The notes below the pieces were generated by a model. That model searched no databases, was not told the DNA's origin, and saw only the letters and a program-made list of their open reading frames with translations. Below are positions 6,283-14,892 of a DNA stretch of 21,006 nt, piece by piece (position 1 is the first letter of the stretch; every line of letters begins with the position of its first letter). The translations under genes were made by a program, and so were the position numbers. The stretch comes from a virus. The stretch covers positions 1 through 21,006 of IMG/VR virus record IMGVR_UViG_3300042914_004098. One strand, given 5' to 3'.

Positions 6283-6770
6283 TGCAAACCTTTTTACCAT
6301 ACAAAGATTACGATCAATGTGCAGAAATGTTAGATAATAAAAGATTAAATAAACAAATATTAGAATCTTATCAAATACTAAAGGTGCTATCTGGCAAATC
6401 ACCTTCTGGTGCTTGGCGCAACCATCCAGCAGTACTTATGTGGAAAAATGCTGAAAAGTCATTACGCACATATACAAATGCCATGATTAAAGAGGCTAGG
6501 CTTAGGGGCATTAGGACAGATGGCAATGAGGCCAATATAGAGGCTCTAGAGGCCGTTTCTGGGCATCTGTGGGGTACTGATAAGCCAGTCTGGAGTAAGC
6601 CATCTCATGTAAATCGTGTCAACATTACCCATAGAGCCAATCTTTATCGTAAAGATCCTATTTACTATGCTGAGTTTTATAAAGACACTATGAGTGAACA
6701 TAACAAACCTTGTTGTGATAAATGTTTATATTATTGGGCAACTCATGCCGTTAGAGATAGAGTACAATAG
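6282..6770 (+). CDS. Pyr_excise family (pyrimidine dimer glycosylase / MSMEG_6728-like) DNA repair protein, 162 aa
   Basis: MQTFLPYKDYDQCAEMLDNK, then RLNKQILESYQILKVL, and AWRNHPAVLMWKNAEKSL are the hallmark of the PF03013 branch found in Actinobacteria and phages. This family is related to T4 endonuclease V, which removes UV-induced pyrimidine dimers; whether this branch has that activity is not established. The family-typical RLNKQ and WRNHPAVxMW motifs are intact, and the length is normal. The C-terminus ends with a CxxC-like CDKCLYYW. AGAGG is 5 nt upstream of the ATG. A UV-repair role would suit a phage of surface waters, which is inference. Confidence 0.85.
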   Translation: MQTFLPYKDYDQCAEMLDNKRLNKQILESYQILKVLSGKSPSGAWRNHPAVLMWKNAEKSLRTYTNAMIKEARLRGIRTDGNEANIEALEAVSGHLWGTDKPVWSKPSHVNRVNITHRANLYRKDPIYYAEFYKDTMSEHNKPCCDKCLYYWATHAVRDRVQ

Positions 6771-6775
6771 TTATT

Positions 6776-7132
6776 ATGGAAATGACGCTTGTTATATTTT
6801 TTGCTACCCTGTCTTTTTCTTTTGGTATAGCCTATTGGGCTACCTTTGACAAACTAAAAAAATCTAATCTTTTAATGGCTGAACTTTTTATAAAAAACAA
6901 GGCACTTGAAGAATTAACCTCCCAAATAAAAAACAGCATGGGTATGTCTGCTGACTCAGTTCATAAAGAAAACTTTATTAAATTCCTTTCTGATTCTAGG
7001 GATTGGGCTTTTGAGTATATTGAGCAGTCACAAAAAACAATCAAAGAGGTTTCAGAAGAACTGAGGATAAAAGGTTTAGATAACTACTCTGACAAACTTT
7101 TAGCGCTTTTACCAGAAAACAACACTAAATGA
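6776..7132 (+). CDS. Membrane-anchored coiled-coil phage protein, 118 aa
   Basis: Residues 4-22 (TLVIFFATLSFSFGIAYWAT) are an N-terminal membrane helix. Residues about 25-58 form a charged coiled coil, and then comes a conserved-looking block NFIKFLSDSRDWAFEYIEQS with a helical end. The FLSDSRDWAFEYIE segment is one I recall from small phage proteins of unknown function. A TACAAT box 7 nt before the ATG could be a chance -10. The stop overlaps the next start as ATGA. Confidence 0.7.
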   Translation: MEMTLVIFFATLSFSFGIAYWATFDKLKKSNLLMAELFIKNKALEELTSQIKNSMGMSADSVHKENFIKFLSDSRDWAFEYIEQSQKTIKEVSEELRIKGLDNYSDKLLALLPENNTK

Positions 7133-7845
7133 AATTAAAAAGTAATAAGGTATTATTTATACCAAAAAATAAAGATACTGAAATTTGTATCCCAAGACCA
7201 CAATCAAGCAAAAAATATATTCCACAATGGTTTAAAGATATGCCAATAGAAATTCCAACCATAGATGGACTTGGATCAGATATGACTGCTAAAAAATGTA
7301 TACCATTTTTAGATTCATTGACCTCTGGGTATACACAAGAACTTCCATGCGATGTATATGTTAATTGCAATACAGAAGAAGATGATCCAGAAATTAATTA
7401 TAAGTGGAAGGGTGGGATTAGACCTCTTTCAACTAGAAGAGAGGATACTGGGTCATCAAACTCTATGCCACACTTCCCTGGCTACTATAAAACAGAGTTT
7501 CATTGGAATACATTTTGGGAACCAAAAACTCCAACTGGTTATAGTACTTTATATTTTCATCCAGCAAATAGATTTGATTTACCATTTATGACACACAATG
7601 CCATTATTGATACAGATAAGTGGCCAATTACTGGACCGATTCCCTTTGTTCTTAAAAAAGGTTTTTCTGGATTAATACCTGCTGGAACCCCAATATATCA
7701 AATGATTTTTATTAAAAGAGAAAGTTGGGATTCAGAAGGAGCAGAGTATGATGAAAAATATGTGAGAAACATATCCTATTCAGTACGCAAGTTTATGACC
7801 GATGGATATAAAAAACAAATTTGGTCAAGAAAAGAATACAACTAA
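7129..7845 (+). CDS. Paralogous ~235-aa phage protein, copy A (238 aa)
   Basis: This protein is homologous to the one encoded at 17208-17915 on the other strand. Shared landmarks are CxPFxDSLTxGY at about residues 57-68, HPxNRxDLPFxT at about 144-155, IPAGTPIxQ at about 183-191, and a final YKKxxWxRKxY. The fold looks beta-rich with many aromatic and proline residues. I recall relatives in marine and actinobacterial phages, all of unknown function. Resemblance to DUF6065 is possible but not verified. There is no signal peptide. ATGA and TAATG overlaps tie it to its neighbours. Confidence 0.8.
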   Translation: MKLKSNKVLFIPKNKDTEICIPRPQSSKKYIPQWFKDMPIEIPTIDGLGSDMTAKKCIPFLDSLTSGYTQELPCDVYVNCNTEEDDPEINYKWKGGIRPLSTRREDTGSSNSMPHFPGYYKTEFHWNTFWEPKTPTGYSTLYFHPANRFDLPFMTHNAIIDTDKWPITGPIPFVLKKGFSGLIPAGTPIYQMIFIKRESWDSEGAEYDEKYVRNISYSVRKFMTDGYKKQIWSRKEYN

Positions 7846-8003
7846 TGAAAGAAATAACACTATCAATTATTACAGGTTTTGGATGTGGTGTCGTGTTCGC
7901 TGCATTCAAATTGCCAGTACCAGCACCACCAGTTTTTGCGGGAGTCGCAGGAATTATTGGTCTATGGATTGGCTATAAAACACTAACACAAATTATATCC
8001 TAG
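7845..8003 (+). CDS. XapX-domain (DUF1427) membrane protein, 52 aa
   Basis: KEITLSIITGFGCGVVFAAF, then KLPVPAPPVFAGVAGIIGLW and IGYK match the whole XapX family: helix, KLPxPAPPxxAG turn, helix ending in GYK. Length is typical. The family is membrane-bound and of unknown biochemical function. The start at 7845 is chosen because it forms a TAATG overlap with the previous gene and gives the family-length protein. An in-frame start 24 nt earlier would only add residues inside the preceding gene. Confidence 0.88.
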   Translation: MKEITLSIITGFGCGVVFAAFKLPVPAPPVFAGVAGIIGLWIGYKTLTQIIS

Positions 8004-8011
8004 GAGGAATA

Positions 8012-8293
8012 ATGAATAACTTACTAAACGATAAGACAAAGGCAATGCTTGCATCATACGGACGATCTGTCCTTGGCGCAGTGTTTGCACTTTATATGGC
8101 TGGCGTAACAGATCCAAAAGATCTATGGGCTGCACTAGTTGCTGCTATAGCGCCCGTTGCATTGAGAGCGTTAAATCCAAACGACAAGTCATTTGGCGTA
8201 TTGCCAGATACAGGTGCAATTTCGGATGCACTTAGCAAGATTGTACCTGCTAAGAAGGCTCCAGCAAAAAAGAAGGCTGCTAAGAAAAAGTAG
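8012..8293 (+). CDS. Holin-like membrane protein with Lys-rich tail, 93 aa
   Basis: Residues about 15-32 (YGRSVLGAVFALYMAGVT) and 38-52 (WAALVAAIAPVALRAL) form two hydrophobic segments. A linker NPNDKSFG follows, and then a highly basic tail (AKKAPAKKKAAKKK). Small size, two helices and a charged C-terminus fit a phage holin, and I recall similar proteins in actinophages, but no endolysin lies next to it and the role is unproven. TAGGAGG is an ideal ribosome-binding site 5 nt upstream. The gene is somewhat richer in GC than its neighbours. A terminator follows. Confidence 0.72.
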   Translation: MNNLLNDKTKAMLASYGRSVLGAVFALYMAGVTDPKDLWAALVAAIAPVALRALNPNDKSFGVLPDTGAISDALSKIVPAKKAPAKKKAAKKK

Positions 8294-8307
8294 TTTGTTT
8301 TTGATAA

Positions 8308-8344
8308 AGGGGGCAAAATTAAACACTTGCCCTCTTTATTTTTT
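8308..8344 (+). terminator. Rho-independent terminator ending the left gene block
   Basis: AGGGGGCAA at 8308-8316 pairs with TTGCCCTCT at 8327-8335 with one mismatch, closing a 10-nt loop. It is followed by a T-rich run to 8344. It stands between the holin-like gene and the next gene, so it probably ends the long left-hand transcript. Confidence 0.8.
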
Positions 8345-8358
8345 ATAGCGGGGGAATT

Positions 8359-9051
8359 ATGGACTTTGTATACATATGTAAAGAAGGCATTAACGAAGAG
8401 TTAAAGTATTCTATTAGATCTGTTGTTGAAAGTTTTCCAGATTCAAACATATGGGTGGTTGGTGGTAAGCCTGATTGGTATGTAGGCAACTACATAAAGG
8501 TAGAACAAAAAGAATCAAAATATAAAAATGCTGTAAAAAATTTAGAAACAATTTGTTTTTCAGAAGAAATATCACAATCATTTGTTTTAATGAATGATGA
8601 CTTTTATATTATTAAAAAAATAAATAAGATAGAAAATTTTCATAGTGGCTTCCTATTAGATAAAATAAACCTCTATCAAAAATTAAATGGCAACTCTCAA
8701 TACACCAGAAAACTTTCAGGCACATATAAAAAACTTAAAGCCCTGGGATTTGAAAACCCCTTAGACTATGAACTTCACGTCCCTATGATTATGGAAAAAG
8801 AAAAATTAAAGATAGTATTAGAACTGTTAGATCAATTTTTATGGAGATCTATATATGGAAACAAGTTTGATGTCGGTGGCACACAGATGGAGGACGTCAA
8901 GGTTTATAGTTCTGGGCCATTAGTTCTTAAGTCTTATAATTTAAATATAGATAATCACACTTATTTATCTAGTGCCGATAGTTCATTTAATAATATATTT
9001 AATAAAATACTTAAAGATAAATTTATCAAAAAAACTAAATTTGAGAAATAA
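8359..9051 (+). CDS. Stealth-like sugar-phosphate transferase, 230 aa
   Basis: The protein begins MDFVYICKEGINEELKYSIR, followed by NIWVVGGKPDWY and, at about residues 76-83, VLMNDDFYII. The strand-MNDDFY motif and a later DYELHVPMIMEKEKL match conserved regions of Stealth proteins (CR2 and CR3), which transfer sugar-1-phosphates in building capsule and teichoic-type polymers. It is shorter than full Stealth proteins and lacks an obvious CR1 and CR4, so it is a trimmed form, and activity is inferred. GGGGGAATT before the ATG is a good ribosome-binding site. It converges on and overlaps the last gene of the glycan operon by 17 bp. Confidence 0.75.
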   Translation: MDFVYICKEGINEELKYSIRSVVESFPDSNIWVVGGKPDWYVGNYIKVEQKESKYKNAVKNLETICFSEEISQSFVLMNDDFYIIKKINKIENFHSGFLLDKINLYQKLNGNSQYTRKLSGTYKKLKALGFENPLDYELHVPMIMEKEKLKIVLELLDQFLWRSIYGNKFDVGGTQMEDVKVYSSGPLVLKSYNLNIDNHTYLSSADSSFNNIFNKILKDKFIKKTKFEK

Positions 9052-10072
9052 GTTCTAGGTATTTATTTTTAAGTATTGTTGGTGCAAAGTTGTTAAACCC
9101 TAAATCATAGGCCTGTTGCTTATAATTAGTTTTATCATTGATAGACATATACTTATCAATTGTTTGTGCTAATAAAACATTATTTGCTTCAAACAAATTA
9201 ATCCTAACTTTTGTTCTAATAGTTCCTATAGAGTCTGATTCAACCAACCAATCTTGTGGCAAGATCTGATTATTGGGTGAAACATTTGTCATAAAAACGG
9301 GAAGACCAGAAAGCAAAGCCTCATTCATTGGCAAACATAGACCTGCATATCGTCTTGGTAATACCATAGCGTCAAAGCCATTATATAAGTCTTCCCTATT
9401 TTCTGGGTTGCCGATTTCAATTTTTAGCCTTGAATCTGTTACGTTAGTTACTATTTCGCTTTGACTTCTAATAACTAATTCATAATCTGCCTTAGAGTGT
9501 TTCAACATATTAATTACAGTTTCAGTACCATTTCTATCTTTGGCTGCTTTCTTACCAGCAATGTGTAATAGTCTGTTATGTGATTTAGAAATGTTATTAT
9601 TTTTTACAGTTGTAAATAACTCAGGAGTAGTTGGAGGCGGAAGATGAATTACTTTTGTTCTATCTCCAAACATACTTTGAATTGTTTCAATTTGCCATAG
9701 ACTGGGAGATAGTAACACAGTTGGTAGTGGTAATTCTGGGTTTGACAAGTGGCCAAACAATTCATAGTTGTACTGCAAAATAGTTTTTACGCCACGTTTA
9801 TTTGCAAACCTTATAAAGTTTTGATCATAAAATGTTTCACAACTTAATACGACATCTACATCTCCTAAAAACATCTTTATCTGTTGAACAGACGGAAATC
9901 CATGTGTCTTAATACAACTGTATTGGTCATACCATTCTGGATGCTGCTTATTGTTATTAAACGGGGTAGAGTCAATTAAAAGAATCTTATCAGGACTAAG
10001 CATATTAACTAACTCTCTAGTCTGATTACCAAGGCCAGTGTTGTCTGATCTTGCTATGATTCCTAGTCTCAT
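9035..10072 (-). CDS. Glycosyltransferase, GT4-like (GT-B fold), 345 aa
   Basis: The N-terminal half starts MRLGIIARSDNTGLGNQTRE, a GT-B opening with the glycine-rich acceptor loop (GLGNQ). The C-terminal half has LLHIAGKKAAKDRNGTETVI and, at about residues 235-262, VLPRRYAGLCLPMNEALLSG, in which the E of NEALLSG occupies the place of the conserved ExxxxG nucleotide-sugar motif. It would transfer a sugar from a nucleotide donor in the cytoplasm; neither donor nor acceptor can be read. It is the last gene of the minus-strand glycan operon and overlaps its upstream neighbour by ATGA. Confidence 0.83.
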   Translation of the reverse strand: MRLGIIARSDNTGLGNQTRELVNMLSPDKILLIDSTPFNNNKQHPEWYDQYSCIKTHGFPSVQQIKMFLGDVDVVLSCETFYDQNFIRFANKRGVKTILQYNYELFGHLSNPELPLPTVLLSPSLWQIETIQSMFGDRTKVIHLPPPTTPELFTTVKNNNISKSHNRLLHIAGKKAAKDRNGTETVINMLKHSKADYELVIRSQSEIVTNVTDSRLKIEIGNPENREDLYNGFDAMVLPRRYAGLCLPMNEALLSGLPVFMTNVSPNNQILPQDWLVESDSIGTIRTKVRINLFEANNVLLAQTIDKYMSINDKTNYKQQAYDLGFNNFAPTILKNKYLELISQI

Positions 10073-10830
10073 TCTTTATACCCCCAAGTTTCATCGTCCA
10101 CCGTAAATTTGCGGGTACCCTGACGACCATCTAAGTGGTAAGAACGCTTAATACTACCTTCAGGATGATATATCCAAAGTTTATGTGTCTCCCAACCTTC
10201 TTGATTAAATACTTCATATGGGGATATGTCATCTTGAATTGCTCCATGAAATGTATCTTCTATAAAAAATTTATCCTTACATCTTGGAAGCACAATGTCT
10301 TTGTAATATTTTTTTCTACTTAAATGTGGTCGCTGACTCCATTGTATGGTTTTCATAAACCCATCTTCTAAACCAAACATAAGATGTTCGTGATCTTTTG
10401 GTATGAATGATTCATGATGAAAACGAATAGTGTTTGCTTTATTATATTCAAACATGTCCAAGCACTTATCCCAGTCTATTGGCATGTCTGGAGTCAAAGG
10501 AGCATCACCTTCAACATAAAGTAATAGAGGTGTTTTAACTTCAGCAATTGTTTGACGCATCATGTTAGTTTGATGGCTATGTTCTTTAAATATAAAAGGT
10601 AAAATGTTTTTATCTTCATGTAAACACTTCCACAAAATACGATTTTTATATTCATCGTAATCTTTTTTACGGTTTTGTTGTTCTTCTCTAAGACCATCTA
10701 TTTGCATAATAATTTCATTGTCTGGAAAATGAACACGAATATCACTAATGGTTTGTTCTATCATCTTTGTACTTGGGTGATCTGGAATTACAGATGTAGC
10801 CATAACAATTGTTATATCTCTTTTATGCAT
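10069..10830 (-). CDS. Putative GT-A-type glycosyltransferase, 253 aa
   Basis: The opening RDITIVMATSVIPDHPSTKM plus DNEIIMQIDG and LLLYVEGDAPLTPDMPIDWD is the layout of a GT-A transferase: first strand, second strand, then an acidic E-x-D motif (VEGDAPL, about residues 104-110) where DxD is usual. FFIEDTFHG near residue 195 could supply the general base. It lacks membrane segments. Context supports a sugar-transfer role: it sits between an exostosin-like GT (8-bp ATGCATAA overlap) and a GT4 (ATGA overlap). Donor and acceptor are unknown. Confidence 0.7.
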   Translation of the reverse strand: MHKRDITIVMATSVIPDHPSTKMIEQTISDIRVHFPDNEIIMQIDGLREEQQNRKKDYDEYKNRILWKCLHEDKNILPFIFKEHSHQTNMMRQTIAEVKTPLLLYVEGDAPLTPDMPIDWDKCLDMFEYNKANTIRFHHESFIPKDHEHLMFGLEDGFMKTIQWSQRPHLSRKKYYKDIVLPRCKDKFFIEDTFHGAIQDDISPYEVFNQEGWETHKLWIYHPEGSIKRSYHLDGRQGTRKFTVDDETWGYKE

Positions 10831-11695
10831 TTACTTGCCTCATTAACTCATTAAACAAATCTCTTTTGTATTTAATCCACCAGCAAACTACTTGGTGCAT
10901 TTCAGATGTATAGTTATTTAATAATTCAGGCAATAAATTAGGTAGGTTTTGCCAATTTTCAACAGTATTTATTGAGTGCTCACCTTGAAATAAAAAATTA
11001 AAAAAATCTGTGCGTTGCATTTTTGAATCTAATTTATCTCCTACGGGTAAGCAAAGCATTTCAATTGCTTCATAGAATCTAAATGAATCAATAACCATTG
11101 CTCCGCTAGGGCAAGGAACAATCTTTGATAAGAACATTTTATCGTAGTATTGTTTTGGTTTTAGTCCTTCTGCAAATCCATTAGTTGGATTATAAAAAGA
11201 GTTTGGTATGTCAGGCATAACAGTTGCAAGTTCTTGTCTTCTTTGATGAGTTATCTGTCCCGAAAAAAATACATCATAAGATTTATCTTGATAATGTGGT
11301 AAATTATTTGATAAATGTTGTGGAACACCCAATGCTAACTTATTATATTGTGAGTGTTTTCTGTGCGGGTATTGAATCCAAATCTCAATATTGCTATGTT
11401 CTATCTTATCAACTTTAAAAGTAGCGCTTTCATCTCCAGTAATAAATAAAACTACCCTGCCTATTTTATTTAACTCTTCAGATATTTGATCTTCAAAGTC
11501 TACATTTTGTGGTCCAGGAATGACAACAAAGGCTCTATCTACATTAGGCAAAGTTGTCACTCTGTCTGGTTTAATCTTGTTTTTATTAAAAAATTGTTTT
11601 AATAAACCGTAATCCCATTTATCAGCAGCACAGTCTTCTTGTTTAACTGAATAAAGGTATGCGTTAATATCACTCATAAAATAAGTGTACTTCAT
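10823..11695 (-). CDS. Exostosin/GT47-like glycosyltransferase, 290 aa
   Basis: The C-terminal half has KSYDVFFSGQITHQRRQELA, then KQYYDKMFLSKIVPCPSGAM and DSFRFYEAIEMLCLPV. This matches the exostosin pattern in which SK-x-x-x-CP-x-G is followed by R-x-x-E-A-x-x-x-x-x-x-P. These enzymes are inverting GT-B transferases. The start is uncertain. ATG at 11695 gives MKYTYFMSDINAYLYS, and ATG at 11677 gives an 8-bp overlap (ATGAGTGA) with the FkbM gene, in line with other junctions here. An ATG further upstream (11728) only extends into the previous gene. Confidence 0.78.
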   Translation of the reverse strand: MKYTYFMSDINAYLYSVKQEDCAADKWDYGLLKQFFNKNKIKPDRVTTLPNVDRAFVVIPGPQNVDFEDQISEELNKIGRVVLFITGDESATFKVDKIEHSNIEIWIQYPHRKHSQYNKLALGVPQHLSNNLPHYQDKSYDVFFSGQITHQRRQELATVMPDIPNSFYNPTNGFAEGLKPKQYYDKMFLSKIVPCPSGAMVIDSFRFYEAIEMLCLPVGDKLDSKMQRTDFFNFLFQGEHSINTVENWQNLPNLLPELLNNYTSEMHQVVCWWIKYKRDLFNELMRQVNA

Positions 11696-12377
11696 GTTGA
11701 TAGTCAAGCAATGTTTCTTTATATCCAAGCCCCCACAACCAAAATCTTAAATCATATAAGTATTCATTCCATTGTTGCATCATAAATTCTGGATGACCAG
11801 ATAACCAGATCTTAGGCTTAAACTCCTTTAAAACGCCTTCTGCGCCCCTTAAAACATGTCCTTCGCTGCCTTCTACGTCTAAAGAAATTGCCGTAGGTGG
11901 CTTAATTTCGTGATCATATACACAAGAATCTATAGTAATCTGACCGTAGGTTTCTCCTTCAAGATATAGTTCTTTAAATCCATGGGCTGCCTCAATTACA
12001 TCGTTAACTTCTGGAGGCCATTCGTCATAATATATTCTTGAAAGATTGTTTATTTTATCAGATGCAAAACCAGGAATACAGGCAAGTGGTAAATCTAAAT
12101 TATTTGCACTCCAGAGTAGAGGATAGTGTGACCATACTTTTGGGTTTGGTTCAAATACTACAGTCTCTGCTCCCCATATTTGACAAAGCGCAACCATCTC
12201 CCCTTCTTCTCCACCAACATAATAGATTACATCGCCAGGTCCAAGATTGCTATGCATTGATTGCAATCTTTTTCTTTCCCATCCTTTTTCTGTGTACCAC
12301 TCAGGTCTGTTGGCACGATGTTCTGGAAGAAAGATTTCAAACTCTCCATTGATTACTGACTTTATCATTTCTGTCAT
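11670..12377 (-). CDS. FkbM-family SAM-dependent methyltransferase, 235 aa
   Basis: The FkbM fold is clear. The SAM-binding loop VIYYVGGEEGEMVALC is at residues 50-65, the acidic post-strand FEPNP at 75-79, and the family-specific SLDVEGSEGHVLRGAE at 165-180. FkbM enzymes O-methylate sugars or polyketides, and in glycan operons they cap or decorate saccharide chains. The first motif has VGGEEGE in place of the more common VGANxGxYT. AGGAT lies about 10 nt upstream of the ATG. The last 8 or 26 bases overlap the exostosin-like gene, depending on which start that gene uses. Confidence 0.88.
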   Translation of the reverse strand: MTEMIKSVINGEFEIFLPEHRANRPEWYTEKGWERKRLQSMHSNLGPGDVIYYVGGEEGEMVALCQIWGAETVVFEPNPKVWSHYPLLWSANNLDLPLACIPGFASDKINNLSRIYYDEWPPEVNDVIEAAHGFKELYLEGETYGQITIDSCVYDHEIKPPTAISLDVEGSEGHVLRGAEGVLKEFKPKIWLSGHPEFMMQQWNEYLYDLRFWLWGLGYKETLLDYQHEVHLFYE

Positions 12378-12389
12378 TTTATAAACATC

Positions 12390-13055
12390 CTATTCTTGGT
12401 ATCTAACTTTTTTAATAAAACTAACATGGTTCTTATCATCTTCTTTTGGGCAGTATTTAAAATCTACATCTGGCAAGTTAAATGGAGTTGGATAAAGTTC
12501 CTCAACACTGTGCCCACCTCCAGGATATTGGCCCCACTTATTGTAGAAATATTGATGCAATAGGTTGTCATTTGACCTTACTCCACCTAGTTTAATGCTA
12601 TGACCCATAATAGTATCTGAAACATCAAATAAAATCTTTTCCCATTTAACATTAGGCATTGCTTTTTTAATTCTAATACTATAATCTAAATCATCATATC
12701 CATATGGTGTAAAGTTTTCATCCCATCCGCCAACAGTATCAATAACATCTTTTTTAAAAGCCATTAAATGCCAACCATAAAGTTGGAAGCCTTCAACAAT
12801 TTGAGCATCAGTTTTTTCTAAATGCTCAATGATATCTAAGCCACCCTTATCACCAAACCTTATTGCTGCACTCATTATAATCAGCCAATCAGCACTATCT
12901 TCATAAAGTTTTTTAATGCCAAGATTATGACTAGCCATTATGCCAATATTATTAACTGTATTGTCAATCTCTAAAATATTGTTTAATTTACAATTAAGCA
13001 TAAACTCATCACGAAATTCTTGAACACGAAATGGTAAACAGACTACATATTTCAT
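12390..13055 (-). CDS. Glycosyltransferase family 2-like protein, 221 aa
   Basis: From the ATGA overlap the protein starts MKYVVCLPFRVQEFRDEF. Residues about 55-85 (SADWLIIMSAAIRFGDKGGL) occupy the nucleotide-sugar site of a GT2, though the usual DDD is replaced by IMSAA. At about 110-130, VGGWDENFTPYGYDDLDYSI is the classic GGFDE...EDxD acceptor/catalytic region. An AFKKDVIDTVGGWDE strand also fits. The lack of a DxD raises the possibility of a non-metal or altered donor. It lies between the epimerase and the FkbM gene. The in-frame ATG four codons upstream is ignored because it breaks the overlap pattern. Confidence 0.78.
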   Translation of the reverse strand: MKYVVCLPFRVQEFRDEFMLNCKLNNILEIDNTVNNIGIMASHNLGIKKLYEDSADWLIIMSAAIRFGDKGGLDIIEHLEKTDAQIVEGFQLYGWHLMAFKKDVIDTVGGWDENFTPYGYDDLDYSIRIKKAMPNVKWEKILFDVSDTIMGHSIKLGGVRSNDNLLHQYFYNKWGQYPGGGHSVEELYPTPFNLPDVDFKYCPKEDDKNHVSFIKKVRYQE

Positions 13056-13936
13056 TTCTGCAACCATTTCATTAGTGATACTTTAGGTATCCATCCAGTT
13101 AAATCTTTAAACTTAGAATTAGATGCAAGAGTTTCTTGCACTTCCCCAATTCTTGACGGGATAAACTTAACATCATTTGAAATCATATTAGCAATATCAA
13201 GTATAGCGTAGTTACTTCCATACCCAATGTTATACACTTCGCCAAATCCATTATCAACTTCAGATGCAAGTATGTTTGCTTGTACTATATCTGATATGTG
13301 TGTAAAATCCCTACGCTGAGATCCATCACCAACTACTGTCAATGGTTTTGACTCATGATATTGTTTTAAGAATAATCCTATTACGGGTGCGTATTGACCC
13401 TTTAGTGGCTGTCTATCTCCATAAACATTAAAGTATCTAAGTGATATTGTTTTTAGTCCGTAAAGATTATAATAAACTTTTGCAAGGTTTTCACCAAAAA
13501 CTTTAGCAGCAGAGTAGGGGGTTAGTGGATCTGGGGACTGTGTTTCTTGGTTTGGAAGAGAAGCATTTTTCCCATAAGAAGAAGATGTGCTTGAATAGAT
13601 TAATCTATCTATATTATTAACTCTACAAAGTTCAAGAACATTGGCTGTTCCTACTGCGTTTGATTGAATAGATTTTTTAGGGTTTAGTATTGCTGGCTGT
13701 ATTCTTGCATCAGATGCAACGTGAAATACGCAATCAATATCTTTAAATAGTGGGGCAACCAGATCATAATCACAGATGTCATATTTATAGTTTTGTGCTT
13801 TGTCATTCCAATAGAATTGTTCATGGCACTCTGCAGACTCATCATCAATACAAATAACATCGTGACCAAGACTAATTAACTTATCAACAAGGTTTGATCC
13901 TATAAAGCCAGCACCACCAGTAACTAAATATTTCAT
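13052..13936 (-). CDS. NAD-dependent sugar epimerase/dehydratase (extended SDR), 294 aa
   Basis: MKYLVTGGAGFIGSNLVDKL carries the NAD-binding TGGAGFIG at residues 6-13. DICDYD follows, then FHVASDARIQP, SSTSSSYG (115-122, catalytic Ser/Thr) and YSAAK (141-145, catalytic Tyr and Lys). RYFNVYGDRQ and RRDFTHISDIVQA are substrate-domain motifs of UDP-sugar 4-epimerases. It likely makes a UDP- or dTDP-activated sugar for the neighbouring transferases. Which sugar is open. The protein is slightly shorter than most GalE-type enzymes, mainly at the C-terminus. The start at 13936 gives the ATGA overlap; an in-frame ATG 33 nt earlier is inside the upstream gene. Confidence 0.92.
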   Translation of the reverse strand: MKYLVTGGAGFIGSNLVDKLISLGHDVICIDDESAECHEQFYWNDKAQNYKYDICDYDLVAPLFKDIDCVFHVASDARIQPAILNPKKSIQSNAVGTANVLELCRVNNIDRLIYSSTSSSYGKNASLPNQETQSPDPLTPYSAAKVFGENLAKVYYNLYGLKTISLRYFNVYGDRQPLKGQYAPVIGLFLKQYHESKPLTVVGDGSQRRDFTHISDIVQANILASEVDNGFGEVYNIGYGSNYAILDIANMISNDVKFIPSRIGEVQETLASNSKFKDLTGWIPKVSLMKWLQK

Positions 13937-14892
13937 TTTATGTTTAAAGTTTCTAGTATTGTAGACCATCTCTGGACGTATGTATGTTCTTTCTTTGTTC
14001 TTTCATGTCCATTAAGTCTGATTGCTTCTCTTGATACACCGTCTAATAAATATTTATCTATCTTATTTTTTAAATCTTCAAGGTTGCCATGTTCATAAAA
14101 TGCAATTTCAATCTCATCTTTAAAGTATTCCTCAAGTCCTTTGATGCGGGGATAAATAGTAAACCCACCACGACCAGTACTCTCAAACAACCTATCACTA
14201 GTGTAGTAAGGATAGTTAAAGTTAATGTTTAAACTATCACCTATCGCTATCTTGCTTTTAGCATAGATACGGTTTAACGCATCTCCACGTACAGTTCCAG
14301 TATCACCATCTCCACCAACGTGTAAGAATCTTTTGCCATAGGTCTTTCTTAAAAAGTTTATTAACTCTGGACGATATTTATGTTCATGATGATAGCCCTT
14401 ACTACCAACAAAGATTATGTCATGCTCAAAGTTATGTGGATCGTAATCTTGATGGACATAACATTCTTTATCATACACACCAGCAGGCAGGAAGTGTCCT
14501 TTGACCTGTGTGTTTTCATTAAACCAATCACACATTAACTTATCTGTAGCAAAGAAGTGACCAATGTTTGTGTAGAAGTCATCATTCTTTAAATCTTTTT
14601 CACGTTCAATTCCAAACCACAAATCTAAATGATAGGTCATGGTTGGTATGTCAGCAGACTTTAATTCTTTTAATACATCTGTCATAGATCTGGATCCTGG
14701 GGTTTGCCATCTGTGTGTATGTACCCATATGAATAGATCAGAGTTTAATGATGCATTTAATACTTCTTCGCTTGTTGCTTTTTTTTCCTGCAATTTTTGC
14801 ACGGTATGCCCAAGAGATTCTAAAGACTTAGCATGATGATTCTCACTACTATAAAATACCTCAAAGTTACCAAGAAAAACTATATTAGCCAT
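13933..14892 (-). CDS. CgeB/YkvP-like glycosyltransferase (GT-B, group 1), 319 aa
   Basis: MANIVFLGNFEVFYSSENHH opens an N-terminal Rossmann-like domain. MTYHLDLWFGIER and the segment VKGHFLPAGVYD, then HDIIFVGSKGYHHEHKYRPE, mark the hinge to the C-terminal domain. SDRLFESTGRGGFTIYPRIK at about residues 227-247 is the nucleotide-binding E-x-x-G-x-G-G region of the CgeB-like group, and the end HTYVQRWSTILETL is typical. The enzyme is cytoplasmic. It starts 8 bp inside the preceding small gene and overlaps the epimerase by ATGA. Confidence 0.85.
   Translation of the reverse strand: MANIVFLGNFEVFYSSENHHAKSLESLGHTVQKLQEKKATSEEVLNASLNSDLFIWVHTHRWQTPGSRSMTDVLKELKSADIPTMTYHLDLWFGIEREKDLKNDDFYTNIGHFFATDKLMCDWFNENTQVKGHFLPAGVYDKECYVHQDYDPHNFEHDIIFVGSKGYHHEHKYRPELINFLRKTYGKRFLHVGGDGDTGTVRGDALNRIYAKSKIAIGDSLNINFNYPYYTSDRLFESTGRGGFTIYPRIKGLEEYFKDEIEIAFYEHGNLEDLKNKIDKYLLDGVSREAIRLNGHERTKKEHTYVQRWSTILETLNIK

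Noticed and set aside
6041-6304. 87-codon minus-strand frame
   Set aside because: It is antisense to two small + strand genes that are tied by ATGA and TAATG overlaps to their neighbours.
6763-6775. TACAAT followed by 7 nt and ATG as a leaderless promoter for the 118-aa gene
   Set aside because: There is no -35 and no TG extension, and TACAAT is made by the stop region of the preceding gene. -10-like hexamers are frequent by chance in such AT-rich DNA.
12038-12352. 104-codon + strand frame opposite the FkbM gene
   Set aside because: It is antisense to a well-supported FkbM methyltransferase, and no motif was recognised.
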